This document shows positions 1-6,790 of a stretch of DNA of 14,359 nt, one piece after another (positions within the stretch are counted from its first letter, which is position 1; each line of letters starts with the position of its first letter). This DNA comes from Paracoccaceae bacterium (GTDB taxonomy: Bacteria > Pseudomonadota > Alphaproteobacteria > Rhodobacterales > Rhodobacteraceae). Under the pieces are notes generated by a model that was not told the DNA's origin, made no database searches, and saw only the letters and a program-made list of their open reading frames with translations. The stretch covers positions 1 through 14,359 of the forward strand of contig DNSZ01000077.1 of NCBI GenBank assembly GCA_003500165.1, in the 5' to 3' direction. The position numbers and the translations under genes are program-made.

Positions 1-284
1 CGCTGGACTGGACCAGCGGCGCTAATGCGGGACGGCGGACGGAGGTGCTCGGCCATGACGTCACGGACGGCGTGGCGATCCTGACCCTGCTCGAAGCGCC
101 GGCGCGCGCGATCGCCGAGGGCGACGCCTTCACCATCCGCGCGGGCTGCGACAAGCGCATGGAAACCTGCGGGGGGAAGTTCGCGAACACCGCCAATTTC
201 CGCGGCTTCCCGCACATTCCCGGCCAGGACGCGGTCCTGCGCTACGCCACGAAGGACGGCGGCCACGAAGGGTCCGTGCTGTGA
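1..284 (+). CDS. Phage/GTA tail protein, DUF2163 (BR0599) family, gp13-like; C-terminal fragment
   Basis: The gene is cut by the left edge. The reading frame starts at base 3 and gives 93 residues before the TGA at 282-284. The fragment carries the typical C-terminal signature of DUF2163/BR0599 proteins: two cysteines in GCDKRMETC, then a run of the form KFxNxxNFRGFPHIPGQD. Family members are about 300 residues, so roughly two thirds are missing. They sit in the distal tail/baseplate of alphaproteobacterial phages and gene transfer agents (g13 in the Rhodobacter capsulatus GTA). The context agrees, with gp14- and gp15-like genes directly downstream. A GTG at 45 could be read as an internal start, but the same frame stays open to the edge and continues sensibly upstream, so I treat the gene as truncated by the window. 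Its stop overlaps the next start by four bases. The family call is from motif recognition; its biochemical role is poorly known. Confidence 0.85.
   Translation, partial: LDWTSGANAGRRTEVLGHDVTDGVAILTLLEAPARAIAEGDAFTIRAGCDKRMETCGGKFANTANFRGFPHIPGQDAVLRYATKDGGHEGSVL
281..284 (+). promoter_or_regulatory. GTGA start/stop overlap between the gp13-like and gp14-like genes
   Basis: The GTG start of the peptidase gene (281-283) and the TGA stop of the DUF2163 gene (282-284) share bases. This arrangement usually means translation of the second gene is coupled to the first. It also supports the unusual GTG start over any later ATG, because the first in-frame ATG would remove the catalytic cysteine. Confidence 0.75.
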
Positions 285-712
285 ACGCCGATCCGAAGCG
301 CGTCATCGCCATCGCGCGGGCCTGGCTCGGCACGCCCTATCACGACCAGGCCAGCCTTCGGGGCGTTGGCTGCGACTGCCTCGGATTGGCCCGGGGCGTC
401 TGGCGCGATGTCGTCGGCCCCGAGCCGTTCCCGATCCCGCCCTACAGCCGCGACTGGGGCGAGACAGGACCGCGCGAGGTGCTGGCAGAGGGCGCGGGTG
501 CCATGATGATCGAGGTGTCGCCTGCCGAGGCCGGTCCCGGCGCGCTGGTCCTTTTCCGCATGAAGTCGCGCGCCATCGCCAAGCATGTCGGCATCCTGAC
601 CGGTCCTGGCTCCTTCCTCCACGCCTATGAGCGGCTCGGCGTGATCGAGGAACCGCTGACCCCATCCTGGCGACGGCGCATCGCCTTCGCCTTCCTGTTC
701 CCGCAACGCTGA
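281..712 (+). CDS. NlpC/P60 family peptidase, phage/GTA tail-associated (gp14-like)
   Basis: This 143-residue protein is a compact NlpC/P60 cysteine peptidase of the kind encoded next to the baseplate gene in alphaproteobacterial siphoviruses and GTAs. Such enzymes cut peptide stems in peptidoglycan, here probably locally during DNA delivery. The family landmarks are visible: the catalytic cysteine is C33 in GCDCLGL, the catalytic histidine is H102 in KHVGIL, and H114 in FLHAY fits the third, polar residue. An N-terminal WLGTPY segment (residues 15-20) is also typical. There is no signal peptide, as expected for a virion component. The start is GTG at 281, overlapping the previous stop. The stop at 710-712 is nine bases before the next gene. 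Length and gene order both match GTA gp14-like proteins. The family call is firm; the role in the particle is inferred from relatives. Confidence 0.92.
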   Translation: MNADPKRVIAIARAWLGTPYHDQASLRGVGCDCLGLARGVWRDVVGPEPFPIPPYSRDWGETGPREVLAEGAGAMMIEVSPAEAGPGALVLFRMKSRAIAKHVGILTGPGSFLHAYERLGVIEEPLTPSWRRRIAFAFLFPQR

Positions 713-721
713 GATCCGAAC

Positions 722-3700
722 ATGGCAACGCTTGTCCTCGGCGCGGCCGGCGCCGCCATTGGCGGCAGCATCGGCGGCGCGATCCTCGGCGTGAGCGCTG
801 CGACCATCGGCGGCTTCATCGGCTCGACCATCGGCTCGGTCGTCGACAGCTGGATCATCTCGTCGCTGGCGCCCACGCAGCGCATCGAGGGCGCAAGGCT
901 CGACACGCTGCGCATCACCTCCGCCACGGAGGGCGCGGTGATCCCGCGGCTCTACGGGCGCATGCGCATGGGCGGCAACATCATCTGGGCGACCGATTTC
1001 CGCGAGGAGACGAAGACCACCACGCAGGGCGGCGGCAAGGGCGGTGGGGGCGGCAAGGTCAAGACCACCGAGTATCTCTACTACGCCTCTTTCGCCGTGG
1101 CGCTCTGCGAGGGTCCGATCACCGGCATCGGCCGCATCTGGGCCGACGGCAAGCCGATGGACCTCTCCGGCGTCACTTGGCGCTGGTATCCCGGCGACGA
1201 GACGCAGACGGCTGACCCCTTCATCGCGGCGAAGATGGGAGCGGCCAGCACGCCCGCCTATCGCGGCACCGCCTATGTGGTCTTCGAGGAGCTGGCGCTG
1301 TCGACCTATGGCAACCGCCTGCCGCAGCTGTCCTTCGAGGTGTTCCGGCCACTCGCCGATCCCGACACCGCAGAAGGGCTGACCCGCGCCGTCACCATGA
1401 TCCCGGCCTCGGGCGAGTTCACCTACGCGACGCAGGCGATCCGCAAGACCGATGGCGGCGCGCAGATCCCTGAGAACCTGAACGCGCTGGCCGACTCCAC
1501 CGACATGGTCGAAGCACTGGACCGGCTGCAGGCCATGGCGCCTGCGGTCGAGAGCGTCAGCCTCGTGGTGGCCTGGTTCGGCGACGACCTGCGCGCGGGA
1601 TCGTGCAAGGTGCGGCCCGGCGTCGAGGTGTCGGCCAAGTCGACCACACCCGCCAGCTGGTCGGTGAACGGCGTCAGCCGCGCCGGCGCCTTCCTCGTCA
1701 GCCGCGACGACCAGGATCGCCCGGTCTATGGCGGCACGCCGTCGGACTTCGCGGTGATGCAGGCGATCCAGGAGATGAAGGCGCGCGGGCTGCGGGTGAC
1801 CTTCTACCCCTTCATCCTGATGGACGTGCCGCCCGGCAACACGCTGCCCAACCCGTATTCCGACAACGCCGCCGAGACTGGCCAGCCTGTGTTCCCTTGG
1901 CGGGGGCGGATCACCTGTTCTCCCGCGGCAGGTTTCGCGGGTACGGTGGATAAAACCGCCACTGCGGCCGCGCAGGTGTCGGCGCTGTTCGGCGCGGCCA
2001 CACCCGCCAGCTTCAGCGTCTCGGGTCAGTCGGTTTCGTGGACCGGAACGTCCGGCGACTGGGGCCTGCGCCGCATGGTGCTGCACTACTCCCATCTCTG
2101 CGCGGCGGCGGGCGGTGTCGATGCGTTCCTCATCGGGACCGAGATGCCGGGGCTGACCACCATCCGCTCGGGTGCAAGCACCTATCCCGCCGTGCAGGCC
2201 TATCGGGATCTGCTTGCGGATGTGCGCCCGATCCTCGGGTCCGGGACGAAGATCGGCTATGCTGCGGACTGGAGCGAGTATTTCGGACACCAGCCGGGCG
2301 ACGGCTCGGGCGACGTGTTCTTCCACCTCGATCCGCTCTGGGCCGATCCGGAGATCGATTTCGTCGGCATCGACAACTACATGCCGCTTTCGGACTGGCG
2401 CGACGGTTTCGAGCATCTCGACGCGGCCGAGGGCTGGCCCGCGATCCATGACCGGGCCTACCTGCAGGCGAACATCGCGGGCGGCGAAGGCTTCGACTGG
2501 TTCTATGCCAGCGCCGCTGACCGCACCGCGCAGGTCCGGACCCCGATCACCGATGGAGCCCTCAGCAAGCCGTGGGTGTTCCGCTACAAGGATCTGCGCG
2601 CCTGGTGGTCGAATCCGCATTACAACCGCCCGGGCGGGGTGGAGAGCGGCACGCCGACGGCATGGGCGCCCGAGTCCAAGCCCATCTGGTTCACCGAGCT
2701 GGGCTGCCCGGCTATCGACCGGGGCACGAACCAGCCGAACGTCTTCTTCGACCCGAAGTCCTCGGAGAGCTTCACGCCGCATTTCTCGCGGGGCTGGCGC
2801 GATGACGCGATCCAGCGCGCCTATCTCGAGGCGACGTATCTCTGGTGGGGCGAGGCCGCGAACAACCCGGTGTCCTCTGTCTACGGCGGCCGGATGGTGC
2901 ATGTGCCGGAATGCGCCGCCTGGACCTGGGACGCGCGGCCCTATCCGTTCTTCCCGGCGCTGACCGACGTCTGGACGGACGGGGCGAACTGGCGGCTCGG
3001 GCACTGGCTGACGGGGCGGCTGGGGGCAGTGTCGCTGGCGGCGCTCGTGCGGCACCTCTGCCTGCGCGCCGGGCTGCCCGAGTCCCGGATCGACGTCACC
3101 GGCCTCTGGGGCGCGGTCGAGGGTTACGCCATCACGGCGCTGGAAAGCCCGCGCGCCTCGATCACGACGCTTTCGCGACATTTCGGCTTCGACGCGGTGG
3201 AGACCGAAGGCGTGATCCGCTTCGTGATGCGCGGCCGGGCCGCCGTCGCCACCCTTGCGCCTGACGATCTGGTCGCCCCCCGCGAGGGCGACCTGCTGGA
3301 GCTGACGCGCGGCCAGGAGACCGAACTGCCGCAGGCTCTGAAATGGCAGGTCGCCCGCGCCGACGAGGATTACGAGGCCGCGCAGGTCGAGGCCCGGCGC
3401 ATCACCGTCGACACGACCCGGATCGCCTCGGAGTCCTTCCCGATGGCGGTGCCGCCGGAAGAGGCGGAGCGCCGCTGCCGCCGCGCGCTGATGGAAGCCT
3501 GGACGGGCCGCGAGAGCGCGGTCTTCCGCCTGCCGCCGTCGCGGCTGGCGCTCGATCCCGCCGATGTCGTCACCTTCGCTCATGACGGTCGCGCCGTCCC
3601 GCTGCGGCTCGTCTCCATCGCCGATGCCGACGCTCGAGGTGTCGAAGCCGTCCGCCAGGACCGGGAGGCCTACGATCTGCCGCCCGGCGCGCCGCGGCCC

Positions 3701-4687
3701 TCGGCGCTCTCGCAGGCTGTCGTGTTCGGCGCGCCCGAGGCGGTGCTGCTGGACCTGCCGCAGCTCACCGAGGACCAGCCCGCGCATCGGCCCTTCGCTG
3801 CGGCGCATGCCGTGCCGTGGCCCGGCGAGATCGCGGTATTCCGCAGCCCGTCGACGGACGGGTTTGAGTTGCTGACCACCTTCGGCAGTCGCGCCCGGAT
3901 CGGCGCGCTGGTCTCGGACCTCTACGCCGGGCCGACGTCGCGCTTCGATCTCGGCAATGCGCTGGTCGTCGATCTGCTGATCGGCACGCTGGAAAGCGTC
4001 ACGGACCTGACCTTGTTCGGCGGGGCGAACGCGCTCGCCATCGAGAGCGCGCCCGGCGTCTGGGAGATCGTGCAGGCGAGTGCGGCCGAGCTGCTGGCGC
4101 CGGGCCGGTACCGCCTGACCCGCCTGCTGCGGGGCCAGCGCGGCACCGAGGGCGCGATGGGAAATCCGGCGCCCGCTGGCGCGCTGGTGGTGGTGCTGGA
4201 CACCACGCTGGCGTCCCTGCCGATTGCCGAGGCCGACCTCGGGATCCCATGGAACTGGCGCATCGGCCCTGCAAGCCGCCCGGTCAGCGACGAGACCTAT
4301 GTGCCGCAGGCGTTCACGCCCACGGGCGCCGGACTGCGGCCGTTCTCGGTCGCCCATGTCGAGCAGCCGTGGCGCACGCCGCGCACACCCGGCGATCTCA
4401 CCATCCGCTGGACACGCCGGTCCCGCGCGCTCGCGGCCGACAGCTGGGGCGGGCTCGAAGTGCCGCTGACCGAAGAAATGGAAGCCTACGAGGTCGAGAT
4501 CCTCGACGGCGCCACCGTGAAGCGGGTGCTGAGCACGACCACGTCCAGCGCGGTCTACTCCGCCGCAGGCCAGACCGCCGATTGGGGCGCGCCGCTCGCC
4601 CCTGGCGACAGCATCACCGTCCGCATCTTCCAGCTCTCTGCCCTCGTCGGGCGGGGGGCGCCCAAGACCGTCACGCTGACACTCTGA
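722..4687 (+). CDS. Baseplate/tail-tip multidomain protein with TIM-barrel domain (gp15-like, 'megatron')
   Basis: The product is 1321 residues, close to the size of GTA gp15-like host-specificity proteins. Residues 1-50 are a Gly/Ala-rich hydrophobic stretch that may insert in or line the tail channel or contact the membrane. A basic glycine linker follows near residues 102-112. A glycosidase-like TIM barrel covers roughly 440-740, with acidic residues at typical strand ends: E474 in GTEMPG and E659 in FTELG are candidate catalytic acids. The part after about residue 760 corresponds to the phage tail_3-like region and the Rcc01698-like C-terminus of this family, ending in a beta-rich fibronectin-like segment. 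In GTAs and related phages this protein forms the hub that reaches the cell envelope. The ATG at 722 has only a weak ribosome site (GAG at 711-713), so reinitiation from the upstream gene is likely. No codons that would stop the antisense register (TTA, CTA, TCA) occur, a sign of strong GC bias. The domain calls are from memory of the family; enzymatic activity is unproven. Confidence 0.9.
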   Translation: MATLVLGAAGAAIGGSIGGAILGVSAATIGGFIGSTIGSVVDSWIISSLAPTQRIEGARLDTLRITSATEGAVIPRLYGRMRMGGNIIWATDFREETKTTTQGGGKGGGGGKVKTTEYLYYASFAVALCEGPITGIGRIWADGKPMDLSGVTWRWYPGDETQTADPFIAAKMGAASTPAYRGTAYVVFEELALSTYGNRLPQLSFEVFRPLADPDTAEGLTRAVTMIPASGEFTYATQAIRKTDGGAQIPENLNALADSTDMVEALDRLQAMAPAVESVSLVVAWFGDDLRAGSCKVRPGVEVSAKSTTPASWSVNGVSRAGAFLVSRDDQDRPVYGGTPSDFAVMQAIQEMKARGLRVTFYPFILMDVPPGNTLPNPYSDNAAETGQPVFPWRGRITCSPAAGFAGTVDKTATAAAQVSALFGAATPASFSVSGQSVSWTGTSGDWGLRRMVLHYSHLCAAAGGVDAFLIGTEMPGLTTIRSGASTYPAVQAYRDLLADVRPILGSGTKIGYAADWSEYFGHQPGDGSGDVFFHLDPLWADPEIDFVGIDNYMPLSDWRDGFEHLDAAEGWPAIHDRAYLQANIAGGEGFDWFYASAADRTAQVRTPITDGALSKPWVFRYKDLRAWWSNPHYNRPGGVESGTPTAWAPESKPIWFTELGCPAIDRGTNQPNVFFDPKSSESFTPHFSRGWRDDAIQRAYLEATYLWWGEAANNPVSSVYGGRMVHVPECAAWTWDARPYPFFPALTDVWTDGANWRLGHWLTGRLGAVSLAALVRHLCLRAGLPESRIDVTGLWGAVEGYAITALESPRASITTLSRHFGFDAVETEGVIRFVMRGRAAVATLAPDDLVAPREGDLLELTRGQETELPQALKWQVARADEDYEAAQVEARRITVDTTRIASESFPMAVPPEEAERRCRRALMEAWTGRESAVFRLPPSRLALDPADVVTFAHDGRAVPLRLVSIADADARGVEAVRQDREAYDLPPGAPRPSALSQAVVFGAPEAVLLDLPQLTEDQPAHRPFAAAHAVPWPGEIAVFRSPSTDGFELLTTFGSRARIGALVSDLYAGPTSRFDLGNALVVDLLIGTLESVTDLTLFGGANALAIESAPGVWEIVQASAAELLAPGRYRLTRLLRGQRGTEGAMGNPAPAGALVVVLDTTLASLPIAEADLGIPWNWRIGPASRPVSDETYVPQAFTPTGAGLRPFSVAHVEQPWRTPRTPGDLTIRWTRRSRALAADSWGGLEVPLTEEMEAYEVEILDGATVKRVLSTTTSSAVYSAAGQTADWGAPLAPGDSITVRIFQLSALVGRGAPKTVTLTL

Positions 4688-4690
4688 AGG
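4685..4690 (+). promoter_or_regulatory. Ribosome binding site of the DUF2793 gene, overlapping the previous stop
   Basis: TGAAGG at 4685-4690 contains the TGA stop of the tail-tip gene and an AAGG Shine-Dalgarno core seven bases before the ATG at 4698. It supports the chosen start and coupled translation. Confidence 0.6.
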
Positions 4691-4697
4691 CCAACCC

Positions 4698-5774
4698 ATG
4701 TCCGACGCCACGACCCATCTCCTGCTGCCCTACATCCTGGCGGCGCAGGCCCAGAAGCACGTCAGCCACAACGAGGCGCTGCGGATCCTCGACGGGCTCG
4801 TCCAGCTCTCTGTTCTCGACCGGGACCTGACCACGCCGCCCGGCGCCCCAACCGACGGTGACCGCTACATCGTCCCCTCGGGCGCGACCGGCGACTGGGC
4901 AGGCTGGGATCTGAACGTCGCGCTCTGGACGGACGGCGCCTGGCTGCGCCTCCCTCCGCGGACTGGCTGGCGGGCATGGGTCGAGGACGAGGGGCTGCTG
5001 CTCGTCTACGACGGTGCGGGCTGGGTCGGCACGACGCCCGCGGCGCTGCAGAACCTCGCACTCCTGGGGCTCGGCACGACGGCGGATGGGTCGAATCCGT
5101 TCTCGGCCAAGCTGAACGCCGCGCTCTGGACGGCGAAGACCGTGGCGGAGGGTGGCACCGGCGATCTGTTCTACACCATGAACAAGGAGACAGCAGGCGA
5201 CGATCTCGGGCTCACGCTGCAGACCGGCTTCGTGACTAGGGCGCTGGTGGGGCTCTTCGGCTCCGACCGCTTCCGGCTCGCGGTCTCGGCCGACGGCAGC
5301 ACCTTCTTCGACGGGCTCAGCGTCGACAACGCGAACGGCATCGTCGACCAGCCCCGGCTGCCGCGCTTCAAGGCCTATACGAACTACGACAACTACGTCG
5401 GCGTCGGGACCTGGACGAAGATCGGGCTGAACAACACCGACTACAACGATCAGGGCGCCTTCGACGCCGCGAACAACCATTTCGTGGCGCCCGTCGACGG
5501 CACCTACCTCTTCGGCGCGACGCTCATGTACAAGGTCAACGCCAGCACCGCGGCCCGCATGAGCGGAAGGCTCGTCCTCAACGGCACGACCGAGATCCGC
5601 GGCTCCCTCGGCGAAATCTCCGCCACCCATGTCTCGCTCGCCACCGCGCTCTGGCTTCAGACGATGGTGCCGCTCACCGCCGGCGATACAGTCGAGCTGC
5701 AGGGGTATTTCCGCGTCGCGGACGGCTACTTCGCCGCCGACCACACCTCCTTCTGGGGCTGCAAGATCGGCTGA
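4698..5774 (+). CDS. DUF2793 tail-fibre-like protein with C1q-like jelly-roll C-terminus
   Basis: The 358-residue product begins with a DUF2793 domain (about residues 7-112; LLLPYILAAQAQKHVSHNEA near the start, GDRYIVPSGATGDW and LLVYDGAGW later). This domain is common in prophage and GTA-related tail proteins of Rhodobacterales. A variable middle (about 115-220) leads to a C-terminal domain (about 222-358) that reads as a C1q/TNF-like jelly roll: HFVAPVDGTYLFGA, LTAGDTVELQGYF and a closing SFWGCKIG match the strand pattern of bacterial and phage C1q-like domains. These often trimerise and bind receptors. The likely role is a fibre or adhesin at the tail tip, the N-terminus docking to the baseplate and the C-terminus contacting the host surface. 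It is the last gene of the tail operon. The DUF2793 call is strong; the C1q-like call rests on pattern alone. Confidence 0.85.
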   Translation: MSDATTHLLLPYILAAQAQKHVSHNEALRILDGLVQLSVLDRDLTTPPGAPTDGDRYIVPSGATGDWAGWDLNVALWTDGAWLRLPPRTGWRAWVEDEGLLLVYDGAGWVGTTPAALQNLALLGLGTTADGSNPFSAKLNAALWTAKTVAEGGTGDLFYTMNKETAGDDLGLTLQTGFVTRALVGLFGSDRFRLAVSADGSTFFDGLSVDNANGIVDQPRLPRFKAYTNYDNYVGVGTWTKIGLNNTDYNDQGAFDAANNHFVAPVDGTYLFGATLMYKVNASTAARMSGRLVLNGTTEIRGSLGEISATHVSLATALWLQTMVPLTAGDTVELQGYFRVADGYFAADHTSFWGCKIG

Positions 5775-5820
5775 CTTCAGGCAAAGCTGACAGCACGGTA
5801 GCCCGGAGCAAACGCAATCT
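5775..5820. other. Convergent junction between the tail operon and the BREX operon
   Basis: These 46 bases separate the TGA of the DUF2793 gene (+ strand) from the TGA of the GIY-YIG gene (- strand). I see no stem-loop followed by a T-run on either strand, no tRNA fragment and no evident att-like core. The short repeated GCTGAC at 5771-5776 and near 5788 is too short to mean anything by itself. The two transcription units therefore end face to face with no obvious intrinsic terminator. Confidence 0.6.
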
Positions 5821-6765
5821 TCAAAGTCGGCTGGACGAGGCGTCCCCCGAATCCTGGTTTGCCTCCCAGTCCGCGTAGGTGCGTCCATCCGGGAGCTTCC
5901 AGAGAATCCTGCCGTTGGCGCTCGCGCCGATGACGGCCGCCGCCGCGGCCGAGGCGGACGTGAAGCTGTAGGCGCTGGTGAAGACGAGGAACTCGCCTTC
6001 CACTCGGAGAACGCCCTTTTCGACGAGGGTATTCCGGAGTGTGACTGTGCCTCTCGGGATCGTCCGCGTCGTCCGGACCCTCGCCCTCGAACCCGCTGTG
6101 ACGACGAAATCACCAGAGGGTCCGATCTCCATTTCCGCGGCGAAGCCGTCGCCTCGGAAGAAGAACCGAGGGCTTTCATGGAAGTCAGCCTTTGGCGGTT
6201 CTCGTTCTGCGATCTGCTCCGGCGCACGTCCGCGGACTTCTCGGAAGACATCCCAGCCGAGGGCTCCAACCAGCGTTTTCGTCTGATCCACGAACTCGTC
6301 CATTGCTGCGCGGTCGGGGAGCGGTAGCTTGCCCGCGTCGTCGGACGGCGTGCGCGTGTTGGGCAGGGTCCAGCGAGGATTGCTAACGACGCCTCGGATC
6401 AGGCAGGCTTCGACATAACGCGCGTGGCTCTTGGTCAGGTTCTCGTCCTTGCTGATCAGAACCACCGTATCGGTCCAGAAGCCCTTGGCATCGCGACCAG
6501 CTTCATTCGAATTGTGATAAGACAGGCGAGCACCGACGCCTTCGGACTCGCCAATATACGCAAGCTGCCGGTCCTGCGCGTCTTCGTCGGCGCCGATCAG
6601 GATGTAGACGCCTGGCCGTTCAATCTCGGGGAAAGCTTCACGAACCCGCCGAAGCTGGTTGCGCCGGAAGGCAATCGCCTGGATCGTCGACATCGAGATC
6701 TGCGCCACCCGAATGCCGTTCGGATCGCCGTCGAGCAGGAAGATATTAATCGAGCGCGGTTTCAT
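5821..6765 (-). CDS. GIY-YIG nuclease family protein with C-terminal DUF4357 domain
   Basis: I choose the ATG at 6765-6763, giving 314 residues. It starts MKPRSINIFLLDGDPNGIR, the usual N-terminus of this family, and leaves a 25-base gap after brxL; the longer frame from 6831 would add an unrelated Arg-rich leader overlapping brxL. No good Shine-Dalgarno is visible. The GIY-YIG domain spans about residues 50-130 and looks complete: GVY at 52-54, YIG at 70-72, R80, E109 (in ARYVEACLI) and N126 as the metal- and substrate-binding positions. A linker follows, then a beta-rich region and a DUF4357 domain (about 225-285) with GRILWKLPDGRTYADWE. Family members occur widely near restriction and defence genes and probably cut or nick DNA. 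It is not a core BREX gene, yet its spacing makes it the fourth gene of this operon. Target and conditions are unknown; a host DNA-repair or unrelated role cannot be excluded. Confidence 0.88.
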   Translation of the reverse strand: MKPRSINIFLLDGDPNGIRVAQISMSTIQAIAFRRNQLRRVREAFPEIERPGVYILIGADEDAQDRQLAYIGESEGVGARLSYHNSNEAGRDAKGFWTDTVVLISKDENLTKSHARYVEACLIRGVVSNPRWTLPNTRTPSDDAGKLPLPDRAAMDEFVDQTKTLVGALGWDVFREVRGRAPEQIAEREPPKADFHESPRFFFRGDGFAAEMEIGPSGDFVVTAGSRARVRTTRTIPRGTVTLRNTLVEKGVLRVEGEFLVFTSAYSFTSASAAAAAVIGASANGRILWKLPDGRTYADWEANQDSGDASSSRL

Positions 6766-6790
6766 CAAAGCCGTTGAAAAGCAAATACGA

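Noticed and set aside
242..4711. A 1489-codon open frame on the minus strand opposite the tail genes
   Set aside because: It lies in the same codon register as the tail-tip gene, so it is open only because that gene never uses TTA, CTA or TCA codons. Its translation is Arg/Gly/Ala/His-rich low-complexity sequence without domains, while the plus-strand genes have clear family motifs.
5775..5820. A terminator or attachment site between the convergent operons
   Set aside because: I found no stem-loop with a T-run and no tRNA-like or long direct repeat; a 6-base repeat is not evidence.
4671..6269. A 532-codon minus-strand open frame crossing the operon junction
   Set aside because: It overlaps both the DUF2793 gene and the GIY-YIG gene in other frames and has no coherent domain; the alternative genes explain the region fully.
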